Shown: positions 9,488 to 18,700 of the stretch, piece by piece | How positions within the stretch are numbered: position 1 is the stretch's first letter | How the letters are laid out: every line of letters begins with the position of its first letter | Assembly: GCA_043763625.1 (NCBI GenBank) | Contig: JAYULL010000108.1 | Coordinates: 1-43,335, forward strand | DNA: 43,335 nt | Reading direction: 5' to 3' | From: Rubrolithibacter sp043763625 | GTDB lineage: Bacteria; Bacteroidota; Bacteroidia; Sphingobacteriales; Sphingobacteriaceae | Notes under the pieces: generated by a model | What the model was told of the DNA's origin: nothing | Database searches by the model: none | The model's input: only the letters and a program-made list of their open reading frames with translations | Translations under genes and position numbers: made by a program

Positions 9488-9495
9488 CAAACATA
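9488..9495 (-). promoter_or_regulatory. Candidate Bacteroidota -7 box
   Basis: Read on the minus strand this is TATGTTTG, an exact match to the Bacteroidota -7 pattern TAnnTTTG. It would start a transcript with a leader of roughly 90 bases for the lipoprotein gene at 9392. The nearest upstream TTG (minus strand, 9524-9522) is 26 bases away, longer than the usual spacing of about 19-21, so support is partial. Confidence 0.3.
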
Positions 9496-9842
9496 CAGAG
9501 GCTGTGTAAAGCGGCTATTAACAATACATTATTAGTAAAAGAGATTGACGTGAAGCTAAAATGAAGTTCTTGTTAACTGACCGGTTTTAACACTTTTTTA
9601 ACATTGAATAAGTTCGGGTAGGTGCAATACTATAGTAGAATGTGTAAGATTAAATACCGCCGGGGAATACAATTTAAATTTCTTCATGGTAGATGAAGAC
9701 GGCAAAAAACTCGCTATGTCGGTTATTTAGGTAACCATATAATACCCTAAGCAGATTAGCTTAAACCTTCGCAGCTTAACACCGTATTTTTATGAAAGCA
9801 AACTTGGAGTGCGGCATCATTTGTTTACCGGTAGCAAGTGTA

Positions 9843-9875
9843 AGCGGGTGCAACCCGTTGACTGAACCGCCCGCT
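9843..9875. repeat. Two mutually exclusive hairpins, REP-like
   Basis: CGGGT (9845-9849) pairs with ACCCG (9853-9857) around a three-base loop. Alternatively AGCGGG (9843-9848) pairs with CCCGCT (9870-9875). The two stems share bases, so only one can form. The element stands in non-coding DNA and is clearly more GC-rich than its surroundings. A compact GGGTTGCACCC-type hairpin is reminiscent of REP elements, but I see only this copy in the window. Confidence 0.4.
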
Positions 9876-9944
9876 AGAACAATCCCTTTCAAAGCTTATT
9901 TAAGATTTGAGATATTAGATTCAAAACAAAATTAAATCCTATTT

Positions 9945-11231
9945 CTATTTATAATTATACTTTGTTTGAAGCGGCAAAAAGTTTACCCAACCCTCCATCC
10001 AATTATCGGTTCCTAAAGCTCCGCGATAGGGTACTTTATTGAAGAAAGGGTCAGCAAAAGCAGGATCATCGAAACTTGCTCCGGTTAACACGGGCGAGTT
10101 AGCAGCCGGAAAAGGATTAGGTTGTGTGTCATAGCCGAGAGGATCTTTAAGCAAAAACTCTTTGGGATATCTAAATTGCCTGTTATTAAAAGGAGCTTGT
10201 AGAAGAAAGGCTTTTAAATGGGAGGAGTTGAACGGCGGGAAGATTCCGCGGGGTAAGGTAAAAGCTGCTGACTCGTTTACACTATGGAAAATTGTGTTAG
10301 TTATCCGGCTTTCTTCGTTAGCTAATGATTGTGCACTTAGCGCATGGTCTACATAAAGTGCCTGTTTTGCAAAATTAGCCAGAATAGAATTACTCAATTT
10401 TAACTTGGCGCCGTCTGATAACACAATTGCCGCTTCTATAGTATTCGAGCCCGGAAGTACTCCTGCGCCCAAAACCGAAAGGTTTGAAATCGCAGGAAAG
10501 GTTCCTTCTCCTTGTACCCATATTCCGGCTAGTCCTCTACCCACATTAGATGAGAAAAAATAAGGATGCCGATACACTAAAATATTTTGCATTTTACCCT
10601 TATACCCGTTTAATATCCTTATATCTTCAAAATAAGTAGCATAAGTGATTATATTAGACAGGTTAACATTACCTGAATCAATACTAAGAGATTGATAAGA
10701 AGAATAACTGATTTGAATGTTATTTATAACTGATGTTTGATCTAACTTTTCTAATGCCAAAGCAGCAGACGAAAATTTTCCGGCAAATTCTATTCTTGCA
10801 TATCTGAGATCAGCAGAAGAAAAATTATTCAGGCCCGAAATTTTAATTCCGGCCCAAGTATTTTCAGATCGTCCGACAGATATACCGCCTATGCCCGTAA
10901 AATTTGCTACAGTAAATATAACCGGTCTATCCGGCGTGCCTACTGCCTCTATACGTGCACCTCTATTAACCGTGATACCTTTCTCTTCCGCAACTTTGAT
11001 TAATGTTCCGGCTTCTATCTTTAATATTTGTGATGAATCGCGGACAATATCAGTTTGCAGCAGATAAACGGTGTCTTTCGAAAACTGCAGTACTTTAGCC
11101 TTTAAACGAGTGTCGCCGAACCTTATGATACTTTGCGGCTTTAAAAATTCAATCTGCGGTTCTTTATTGCAAGCCGAAATTGTACTCATGAATACGAAAA
11201 CAAACAAGGCTCTTAGGCTATTCTTTACCAT
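9945..11231 (-). CDS. Beta-helix surface lipoprotein paired with the receptor upstream
   Basis: A 428-residue predicted lipoprotein with lipobox STISAC (Cys21). The body has the turn-rich pattern of a right-handed beta-helix: DTVYLLQTDIVRDSSQILKI, then EAGTLIKV, then a PDRPVIFT strand, then WAGIKISG. It is a clear paralogue of the 494-residue lipoprotein at 14298: both have DTVY...RDS.Q.L.I..GTLIK, a middle GYKGKMQN(I)L..RHPYF-like segment, and the same ending (PFFNKVPYRGALG, then NWMEGW). It starts 14 bases after the receptor gene, so the two are one operon. By analogy with SusC-SusD it could be the surface partner of that receptor; this is inference. Confidence 0.85.
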   Translation of the reverse strand: MVKNSLRALFVFVFMSTISACNKEPQIEFLKPQSIIRFGDTRLKAKVLQFSKDTVYLLQTDIVRDSSQILKIEAGTLIKVAEEKGITVNRGARIEAVGTPDRPVIFTVANFTGIGGISVGRSENTWAGIKISGLNNFSSADLRYARIEFAGKFSSAALALEKLDQTSVINNIQISYSSYQSLSIDSGNVNLSNIITYATYFEDIRILNGYKGKMQNILVYRHPYFFSSNVGRGLAGIWVQGEGTFPAISNLSVLGAGVLPGSNTIEAAIVLSDGAKLKLSNSILANFAKQALYVDHALSAQSLANEESRITNTIFHSVNESAAFTLPRGIFPPFNSSHLKAFLLQAPFNNRQFRYPKEFLLKDPLGYDTQPNPFPAANSPVLTGASFDDPAFADPFFNKVPYRGALGTDNWMEGWVNFLPLQTKYNYK

Positions 11232-11245
11232 ATCCCTTTTATAAA

Positions 11246-14200
11246 TTAGAATGTGTATGCAAACGAAAATGAAAATGTTCTTTGAGGCTTTGTATAAGCT
11301 ACGGTGTTGTCTATTCCGCTTACGTAATTGCCTTGCCCTGTGGGATTATCAAATGTGTTTTTCACGGTGACATAAGGCGTATCTAATTTTCCGTTGGCGT
11401 TCAAATCTTGATATAGAATAAAGGGTTTGTTTAACAAGTTCGACACTTTAAATCTAATCTGACCTTTACGCTTTAAAACAAATTGCGAGGCAACTAAGTC
11501 AACCATATCTCGGGCCTTCAGCATAATGTGAGGGTTTAACGGGAATTTTGTACCGTTTGCTGTATTTGCAGCCAAATCAGAAGACCCCAGTGAATTAACA
11601 TAATCATCCGTTCGGTTGTACGACAAGGTGGTTTCAAACGAGTTTTTAAAGAGTTGGAGGCTCATTCCGGCATTAATGATAGAGTTTGCTTGCCCCGTAA
11701 GACGATGCTCTTCAAAAGAAGGAATTCCGCGTGTTCCTAATATATCTATAAAACTTACTTTAGACTGCAATAAACTGTAATTACCGAATACACTTAAATT
11801 CTCGAGCCACGGTGCAGAAGTAATAAAATCCATCTTTTTCCTTAGTTCCACTTCAACCCCTCTAATGTAGGCATCGCCGGTATTTACGGGTATTGATACA
11901 TTATATCCGTCTTCTGTAGGTTCTGCATATTCGATCGGGTTTTTCAAAGACTTGTAGAATGCAGATACTGATAAAATCTCACCGCTCGACGGGAAAAATT
12001 CAAATTTAAGATCGAAGTTACTAACTGCAGAACTTCGCAATGTTGCATTTCCTTGAGTCGGGTTAAGTCTTTCAAAATCAAACCTCACAACCGGTAGTAA
12101 ATCACGTAAGTCGGGCCGTATAACTGTTCTTGATGCTGCTGCACGCACGTTTACTTTATCAGTAGGGCTGTAAATCACGTTTATCGAGGGAAGCAAGTTA
12201 AGACTCACTCTCGATGCAACTTTAGATATTGCAATGTTAGGCTCGTTAAAGGCTTCAAGAAAATTAAATCCCCCCGGATTTACTGTTTGCTGATAATTTT
12301 CCATCCGCAGTCCCCAAATCACCCGCCAAGATTTCCCGAACTTATTTTCTAAACTTTCATAAGCGGCTAATAAACTTGTACCTGCAGAATAGTTAGCGGC
12401 GCTATTCACCTCGGAAGCTGCTGCGGCAAAGCTCGGGTCATTTAAATATTGAGGGGTCAAATATTTAGTGGTGAAAACACTGTCAAGAGTAACTCCGGTG
12501 GTAGAAAAATTTGAAATCGGTAGTATAATTCCTGATGTATTTCTACTTCGATTTTGGTAAAGCATTCCGGCTTTGAACAGGTGTTTACTTGATCCGATAG
12601 TAAGGGATGAAGTAAGGTTGAATGAAGCGCCGCTTACACGATCTTTATTTGACTGCCAAGAGCGGCTGCTTCCTACCGTTTGCCCGGTGGCACCGGCAAA
12701 ATCAGTTTGAAAATAAACCCTAGGGCTAAGGCTGTCTAACCCGAAAATGTAATTTTTATTATCCGGCAATTGGGTTCGGTTCGAAGAAGTGCTGACGTTC
12801 CAATCTATTCTGGTTTCATTATTCTTGCCTGTTCGATGTTCGCCTGCCAAAACAATACTCAGTAAACCTGAGTTTTCGGTAAAATGATTCAACCCCGCCA
12901 AACTTTGCCCCGAGGACTGGCCAAAGCCACTGGATTGAAAGTTTGGGATATACGCCAAATGACGATTGACAAACGCATTTCTAAACACGGTGCTGTAAAT
13001 ATTTTTAAACGTAAGTTTATTATTGTTAAATCTATAGGCGAGATTTAATACAGCACCGAAATTTGAAGAGTAAGTGTATCTGGTATGGTCCGAAAAATAG
13101 CCGAAGCCCTGTACAGTGTCAGGCTGAGGATGGTAACCGGGGTTTTCCTGAAAAAAAGGATCTCGGAGCATTGTTTCATCTTCAATCAACTCCGATTTCC
13201 GTTGATTAAGTGCAGCGACAATCCCGAACTTGCGATTATTCTTTAAATCATAGGCTTTTCCGAATCCTACTTGTATCTGCGAGTTGGGCGATGATTTGCC
13301 GAAATCGAGAGGTACCATGTTGTTCTCTAATCTTCGCAGCTGATAATATCGTTCCTGTGGGTTAATATCATACAATCTATTTCTAGTATTGCCGGTGGGG
13401 AAGCCTTCCGGAAGATTTCGGGAAGCTCGTCCAAAACCCATCCACTCAAAAGGGCCGCGTTTAGAGGAGTAAAACGTTTTTCCTAGCGTAGCGTCGGAAT
13501 ATCCGCTTTGAAGCGATATCGAAAAAAATGTATTGTCAGGAAAGTCCTTGGTATTCACTTGAACCACCCCGCCGGCAAAACTGCCGGGCATATCCGGAGT
13601 TGCAGTCTTATTTACTACGATATTTTCTACTACAGCCGCAGGTATCAAATCAAAAGCAAAAGCGTTACGGTCTGTCTGCGTACTCGTCATTTGCACGCCG
13701 TTTACCATCGTTTGGTTATACTGATCGGCCAAACCTCTAACTACAACAAAACGGTTGTTTTGTATATTAACTCCAGTAACGCGGGTAAGCACTTGTGCTG
13801 CATTATTGTCGGGCGTTCGCCGTATTGCCTCTTGCGAAATACCGTCTGAAGCCGCAGCACTTCGCTTCTGAGCAGAATAGACTGAAGACTGGCCCTCACG
13901 CTTAACAGTAGTTTTGACAACTACTGATTGCAATTGCTCTGATGCAGATTGCAAAATAACATTTTGAAATGTGCTTTGCCCGGCCTTTACTACAATATCT
14001 GCAATCTGTTTAGCTTGATAACCAACATATTTAAAAGTAATGGTATAGGTGCCTGCAGGTAATGACAATACATACGAGCCGTCGGGCAAGCTGGTAGTAG
14101 CTAACTTAGTACCCTCTGCAATTATACTTACGCCAACCAAGGTTTCATTAGTTCCTGCGTCTATAATTTTACCGGTAACCTTGCCGTTTCCTCCTTGTGC

Positions 14201-14293
14201 AAAAGAAAGAAGGGAAAGGGAACACAATATTAGAAGGATTGGGTAAAATTTCAGCGCCTGAGTAGTTAAAAGTTTCATTTTACAAGTAGACAT
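11246..14293 (-). CDS. TonB-dependent outer-membrane receptor
   Basis: About 1015 residues. A signal peptide (to LSFAQ) is followed by a carboxypeptidase-regulatory-like domain (about 38-115, GKVTGKIIDAGTNETLVGVS), a plug domain (about 130-250, with RGLADQYNQTMVNG and MPGSFAGGVVQVNTKD), and a 22-strand-type barrel ending in aromatic FAYTF. It should import a ligand using TonB energy. The open frame extends to 14428, but I chose ATG 14293, four bases after the upstream stop (TAA gaaa ATG); ATG 14278 is an equally good signal-peptide start. The longer form would overlap the upstream gene by 130 bases and put a polar extension before the signal peptide. Near the C-terminus it carries YQDLNANGKLDTP, a calcium-loop-like motif shared with the second receptor. 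Substrate unknown. Confidence 0.92.
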   Translation of the reverse strand: MSTCKMKLLTTQALKFYPILLILCSLSLLSFAQGGNGKVTGKIIDAGTNETLVGVSIIAEGTKLATTSLPDGSYVLSLPAGTYTITFKYVGYQAKQIADIVVKAGQSTFQNVILQSASEQLQSVVVKTTVKREGQSSVYSAQKRSAAASDGISQEAIRRTPDNNAAQVLTRVTGVNIQNNRFVVVRGLADQYNQTMVNGVQMTSTQTDRNAFAFDLIPAAVVENIVVNKTATPDMPGSFAGGVVQVNTKDFPDNTFFSISLQSGYSDATLGKTFYSSKRGPFEWMGFGRASRNLPEGFPTGNTRNRLYDINPQERYYQLRRLENNMVPLDFGKSSPNSQIQVGFGKAYDLKNNRKFGIVAALNQRKSELIEDETMLRDPFFQENPGYHPQPDTVQGFGYFSDHTRYTYSSNFGAVLNLAYRFNNNKLTFKNIYSTVFRNAFVNRHLAYIPNFQSSGFGQSSGQSLAGLNHFTENSGLLSIVLAGEHRTGKNNETRIDWNVSTSSNRTQLPDNKNYIFGLDSLSPRVYFQTDFAGATGQTVGSSRSWQSNKDRVSGASFNLTSSLTIGSSKHLFKAGMLYQNRSRNTSGIILPISNFSTTGVTLDSVFTTKYLTPQYLNDPSFAAAASEVNSAANYSAGTSLLAAYESLENKFGKSWRVIWGLRMENYQQTVNPGGFNFLEAFNEPNIAISKVASRVSLNLLPSINVIYSPTDKVNVRAAASRTVIRPDLRDLLPVVRFDFERLNPTQGNATLRSSAVSNFDLKFEFFPSSGEILSVSAFYKSLKNPIEYAEPTEDGYNVSIPVNTGDAYIRGVEVELRKKMDFITSAPWLENLSVFGNYSLLQSKVSFIDILGTRGIPSFEEHRLTGQANSIINAGMSLQLFKNSFETTLSYNRTDDYVNSLGSSDLAANTANGTKFPLNPHIMLKARDMVDLVASQFVLKRKGQIRFKVSNLLNKPFILYQDLNANGKLDTPYVTVKNTFDNPTGQGNYVSGIDNTVAYTKPQRTFSFSFAYTF

Positions 14294-14297
14294 TTTC

Positions 14298-15782
14298 TTA
14301 TCGGGGTTCGTTATAATCGGTACGTAAGGGAGTAAAGTTCGCCCATCCTTGCATCCAGTTTTCTGCTCCAAGAGCTCCTGTATAGGATACCTTGTTAAAA
14401 AATGGATTGGCAAAATCCCCGCCTTCAAAACTGGCGCCCCGCAAGAGGGGTGAAGAAGGATTAGGGCTCAAGTCAAGATTTTCGTAGTTGAAAGGACGAG
14501 TGTAAAAAGCATCCGCCCCCGACGAAAACAGACTTAAAGGACTTGCTGAAAGTGCTGCTTTTTTAAATTGATCAGGTGTGATACGGGTAATAGCCTTGTC
14601 TAAGACAAAAGCCTTTGCTGTATCCGAACCTGCAAAGTAGCTGAAGCCCAGTTCGGCCTTTTTATTTATAAAGTTTACTACTGTTTGATCATCGCCCATA
14701 CACCAAGTCCCTCGCGGAAAACCGGCAAAAAAAGAATTCCGAAGTTTAAACACCGCATTATTAGCGGTAATTAAGGCAGCAGATTTTACCAACGTGTCGG
14801 AATATACTGGGCGTATGCCTTTTTGCCCCTGAGGACCGATAACCGTTAAATTCGAGATTACAGGCGAAGTGAGAGGAGTTTGATCCTGCGGCAGATCGGG
14901 GTTATTCTCAATAAATACTCCTGAAAGGTATTGTCCCAACAGAGTATGTCCGGCTGCAGTTCCAAAATACGGATGGCGGAGCGCAAGCAAGTTTTGCATC
15001 TTTCCGGAATATCCCGCTGTAATGTAAAAATCCGCTGCTCCCCCGCAAGCGTAAGAAATCAGATTTTTAGCGTTGAAAGTTCCGCCGGTAATTTGGTAAG
15101 AAGGAAGCTCGGGAGCGTAACTTACCTGTATGTTCTCAATTTCACTTTTGCTGCCTACTGCTTCAAATACCAGCGGGGCAAACTCTACACGCATGTACTT
15201 CAGGGAACATGAAAAATCCGATGTATCAACATTAGCCGAAAAAGAACCGTTGTTAATCGATTTTCCTGTAATTGTAATTCCTTTCCAAGTTTTCAAATTG
15301 GTACCCTGAACACCTCCGGGTGCAATACTAGTAAATACTACCGGGCGCATTTGAGTGCCTTTAACAAGAAGCTGCCCGCCGCGGTTTATTTTAATACCTC
15401 CTCCAACTGTCGCTTTAATTAATGTACCCTCGTCAATAATTAATACTTGACCTGAATCTCTTGTAATTTCTATTGTAAGCTGATAAACAGTATCAGAATA
15501 AAAATGAATGACAGGTGATTCGAAATCTACTGTTAAATTCACGTCCTTTTCCGGTTTCGGAGCTTTAATCTTTATATCGTCGGCTTGCTCACATGAGCAA
15601 ATCAAGCTGAGGAAGATTAAAGAGGCAATAATAGATAAAATTGATCGTCTATCTACGGGCTTTAGACGATCGGTCGACGAGAATCTTTTAACACCGACAT
15701 TTCGTAGACCCCCCGGAACAAAAAGCCTGTTTGGTACTATATAAAAGTTGTTACTTATTTTGAGTGACATAACAATAGACAT
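14298..15782 (-). CDS. Beta-helix surface lipoprotein, second module
   Basis: A 494-residue predicted lipoprotein paralogous to the 428-residue one at 9945. Its ATG overlaps the stop of the receptor upstream by one base (TAATG), so translation is coupled. It is odd in having about 44 residues before the hydrophobic segment (46-63) and lipobox LICSC (Cys64); I see no in-frame ATG, GTG or TTG that would give a shorter signal peptide, so either the long n-region is real or an unusual start is used. The beta-helix part begins DTVYQLTIEITRDSGQVLII and GGIKINRGGQLLVKG, and the protein ends PFFNKVSYTGALG, NWMQGW. Presumed partner of the 1040-residue receptor. Confidence 0.85.
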   Translation of the reverse strand: MSIVMSLKISNNFYIVPNRLFVPGGLRNVGVKRFSSTDRLKPVDRRSILSIIASLIFLSLICSCEQADDIKIKAPKPEKDVNLTVDFESPVIHFYSDTVYQLTIEITRDSGQVLIIDEGTLIKATVGGGIKINRGGQLLVKGTQMRPVVFTSIAPGGVQGTNLKTWKGITITGKSINNGSFSANVDTSDFSCSLKYMRVEFAPLVFEAVGSKSEIENIQVSYAPELPSYQITGGTFNAKNLISYACGGAADFYITAGYSGKMQNLLALRHPYFGTAAGHTLLGQYLSGVFIENNPDLPQDQTPLTSPVISNLTVIGPQGQKGIRPVYSDTLVKSAALITANNAVFKLRNSFFAGFPRGTWCMGDDQTVVNFINKKAELGFSYFAGSDTAKAFVLDKAITRITPDQFKKAALSASPLSLFSSGADAFYTRPFNYENLDLSPNPSSPLLRGASFEGGDFANPFFNKVSYTGALGAENWMQGWANFTPLRTDYNEPR

Positions 15783-18700
15783 TAGAATAGATAAGAGGCC
15801 GTAAAATAAAAAGTACGCTGTCCGGTTACACTTTGTGTAGTATTATCGGTGCCCGATTGGTAAAACAGGCGACGCCCGATAGCATCGCTTTGAAGTTTTA
15901 AGGGTGAATCAAGTTTTCCGTTACCGTTCAAATCCTGATAAGTAATAAAAGAAGCCTTCAATAAATTATTTACGCCGGCTGTCAGTTGCCCTTTTGATCG
16001 GTAAAACCGCTGAGAGACCTGTATGTCGAAGTAGTTCATCCCCTTAACATAGCTGTTTGGTATTGCCGGAACGCGATTCTTGTTTGCAAGCGTTGTAAAC
16101 GTTCCCGAGCCTACTTCGATCAAATAGTCCGATATACGGTTATAGATTAGGGAAATTTCCGGAATAGAGTTCTGCTGCAATGTTAAGCCGGCGTTTAAGG
16201 TAAAATTCGGGCTGCCTGCTAATTTGTGTTCGTGTATTTCCGGGTTTTGAAGACTTCTTATATATCCTGTTTTTACTTTTGATTTTAACATGGTTGTCCC
16301 TGCAAAGACGGATATCTTATCTGCCCAACCCTCGGTAGTCAAAAAACCTAACCCGCTTTTAAAAGATGCCTCAATTCCGGTTACGACTCCCTCCGGCATG
16401 TTGTAAGGAGTTGCTCGATAAGTTCCGGGTAAAGAAACCGAATAGCTCTCGGATACATATTCAATGGGTTGATTTATTACCTTATAGAATCCTTTTAACG
16501 ATAAGTGTAGTCGGTGTTTGCTGCCTACTGCAATTTCCGCTTCGAAGTTCTGTATATCGGAGTTTCTTAGCGTTCGATTTCCGGCAAATACGGTAAAACG
16601 ACTCATATCGTAATATCTGTATGTTGAAAGTTCTTGAAGCTGAGGTCTGTTTATCGATCGAAAGTAGGCGGAGCCGATTGAAAAGTTTTCGAGGGGTAGG
16701 AATTTTAAAACTGCCGAGGGCAAAACAGCGAACTCAACTACCTTGTCATTTTGATCAAGCATAAACTTTCGCGGGCTTTTAAAACCCTTCTGATAATTGA
16801 ATTGTGAATTAGATACTAAATAGCTGCTGCTTTCTACACGTATTCCGAAATCAGCTCTTAAGTTTTTCAATACCGCAGCTTTTAAATTGATATAAGAAGC
16901 TCCGATGTTTGATGAAGCTGTATAGTTGCCCATATGCGTGAAATTGTAGCCGGACAGATCACCGATCTTATCCGGTTCAAGCGTTTGGAAGTAGTTTATT
17001 GCACTTAAATCACCCGGATGATAATTTTCGCCGGTCATTAGATTATTTAATGTTTGATAGGTTTGATTTCTGAACAATAAGAGATCGCTTGTAAAGTCCC
17101 TGTTTCTTAACTGCATGTTAACACCTCCTTCAAGCAAATGACCTTGATTCAGTAGATTAAAAGGGATTTTAAGACTAAGAGCGCCGCTAAACGAGTGCTC
17201 GGTTAAATTACGCCACAACCGGCTCGAGTTCGTAAAAATCCCCACTTCTTGATCTCCGACTCCGGTAGAGTTATTTCCGGCTATAGCAAATAAGTTACTG
17301 TCGGCCGGATTTTGATTAAGCAAGAAGTTTCGCTCGTCAGGGTTCTTTTGGGTATTTAGGGTATAGGTGGCGTTCCAGTCTAATTTGAATTTTCCATCCT
17401 CTCCCAAGGCATGCTGCCCTAAAACTTGCGACACTAAGAACTTTCTGCTCTCAGTTAAAAAATTTATGCCTTTATTAGCTAGTGAGTCGGAAGATGTCGA
17501 TATTCTGAAAAATTGATCACGGTGAGTGTAGGTATTATTGAATATACTGCTGAATATATTTTTAACTGCTATTTTACTTCGCCCGAAATCAATTGAGGCA
17601 TTTAAAACACCGCTCAGGTCGGCGGCGGATTGATAACGCATATCTTGTGATCCGGCTTGAATTAGTCTTTGGCTTGCATTAAAGGGGAATTTATTGCCTG
17701 CAACGTTTGGGGCCGCCTGTACCGTAATTTCGTCTATCCGCTCAGACCTGCGATGTTGCAGGTAGCTTATCAAACTTATTGTATTTCCTCCTTTCAAATT
17801 AAATTTTCTGCCGAAACCTAGCATTACTCGGTCATTCGGTTTTGAATTACCATAATTAAGGGGCGTAAGATTGTTGCGTAACTGTTGCGAAAAACGAACT
17901 TGCTCTTGAATGTTTTTTTGTCGCAACGAAAACTCCGACCGGGTAGTAGGAAACTCAGCCGGCAAATCTCTTATTTTGCCTCCCAAACCTAACCACTCTA
18001 ACTTATCTCGCTTATCGCCTGAAAAAGCTTTGCCGGTTGTTTGATCAAAAAAGCCTCCGCCTGCCAATATGTAAAAGAAATCTCTATCGGTTCCTTCTTT
18101 GGTCTCGATATTTACCGAGCCCCCTGCAAAATCGGCCGGAAGCGACGCATCATTAAACTTACTTACGCTAACCGCCTCAATTGATTCTGTAGGGATAAAT
18201 TCTAAGGCAAAAGACCTGCTGAGCGGATCTAAATTGTTAAGTAAAGCTCCGTTTAAAGTCACCTGATTGTAGCGTTCTCCCATGCCGCGAACAGTTAGGG
18301 ATTGCACATGAGGGGAGGTTTGATGATTGTTTACCAAAACACCGTTTAGACGTTTTAATAACATTACGCCATTTTTGTCGGTTCCCGCACTGATCTCTTC
18401 AGTGCCTATAGTTTCGATACGGTGAAAATCTTGTACTGCCGATTTGAAAAAAAGTTGTTTTTCGCTTAATACATCCGTTGTTGAAGCCGAGTCAGCCCGA
18501 TCAACTGAATCCCTTGCGGAGGAAGCCGGGATACTGTCTAAATCTCTGTTAGCAAGAGGTTTTAACACTACATTGAAATAGGTTATTCCGGATTTAGGGA
18601 TTCTAATAACCGCGATTTTTTTTGCCTGATAACCTGCAGCACTGAAAGTTATACTGTGGTCTCCGGGTTCTACTCTAAGTTTATAATTGCCGTTTGAATT

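Larger units (their letters stand above)
9393..9944. other. 552-base intergenic region with leader, hairpins and coding scraps
   Basis: This gap lies between two minus-strand lipoprotein genes. The part nearest 9393 should be the promoter and leader of the gene starting at 9392: a hairpin at 9429-9457 and a candidate -7 box at 9488-9495. At 9608-9730 the plus strand is open for 40 codons and would end EYNLNFFMVDEDGKKLAMSV I, but has no upstream start; its complement (9687 down to 9598) encodes a 29-residue open frame starting MKKFKLYSPAVF. A 47-codon plus frame starts at 9792 and ends at 9935; it crosses two competing hairpins (9843-9875). I recognise none of these as real genes, and decayed gene remnants are possible. 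Confidence 0.5.

Noticed and set aside
9792..9935. 47-codon plus-strand frame with several cysteines
   Set aside because: It runs through both hairpins of the REP-like element and has no ribosome-binding site or family resemblance.
13508..13849. A 113-codon frame antisense to the receptor plug domain
   Set aside because: It lies wholly within a conserved receptor domain and has no recognisable features.
14294..14428. N-terminal extension of the receptor to ATG 14428
   Set aside because: It overlaps the upstream gene by 130 bases and would place a polar stretch before a normal signal peptide.
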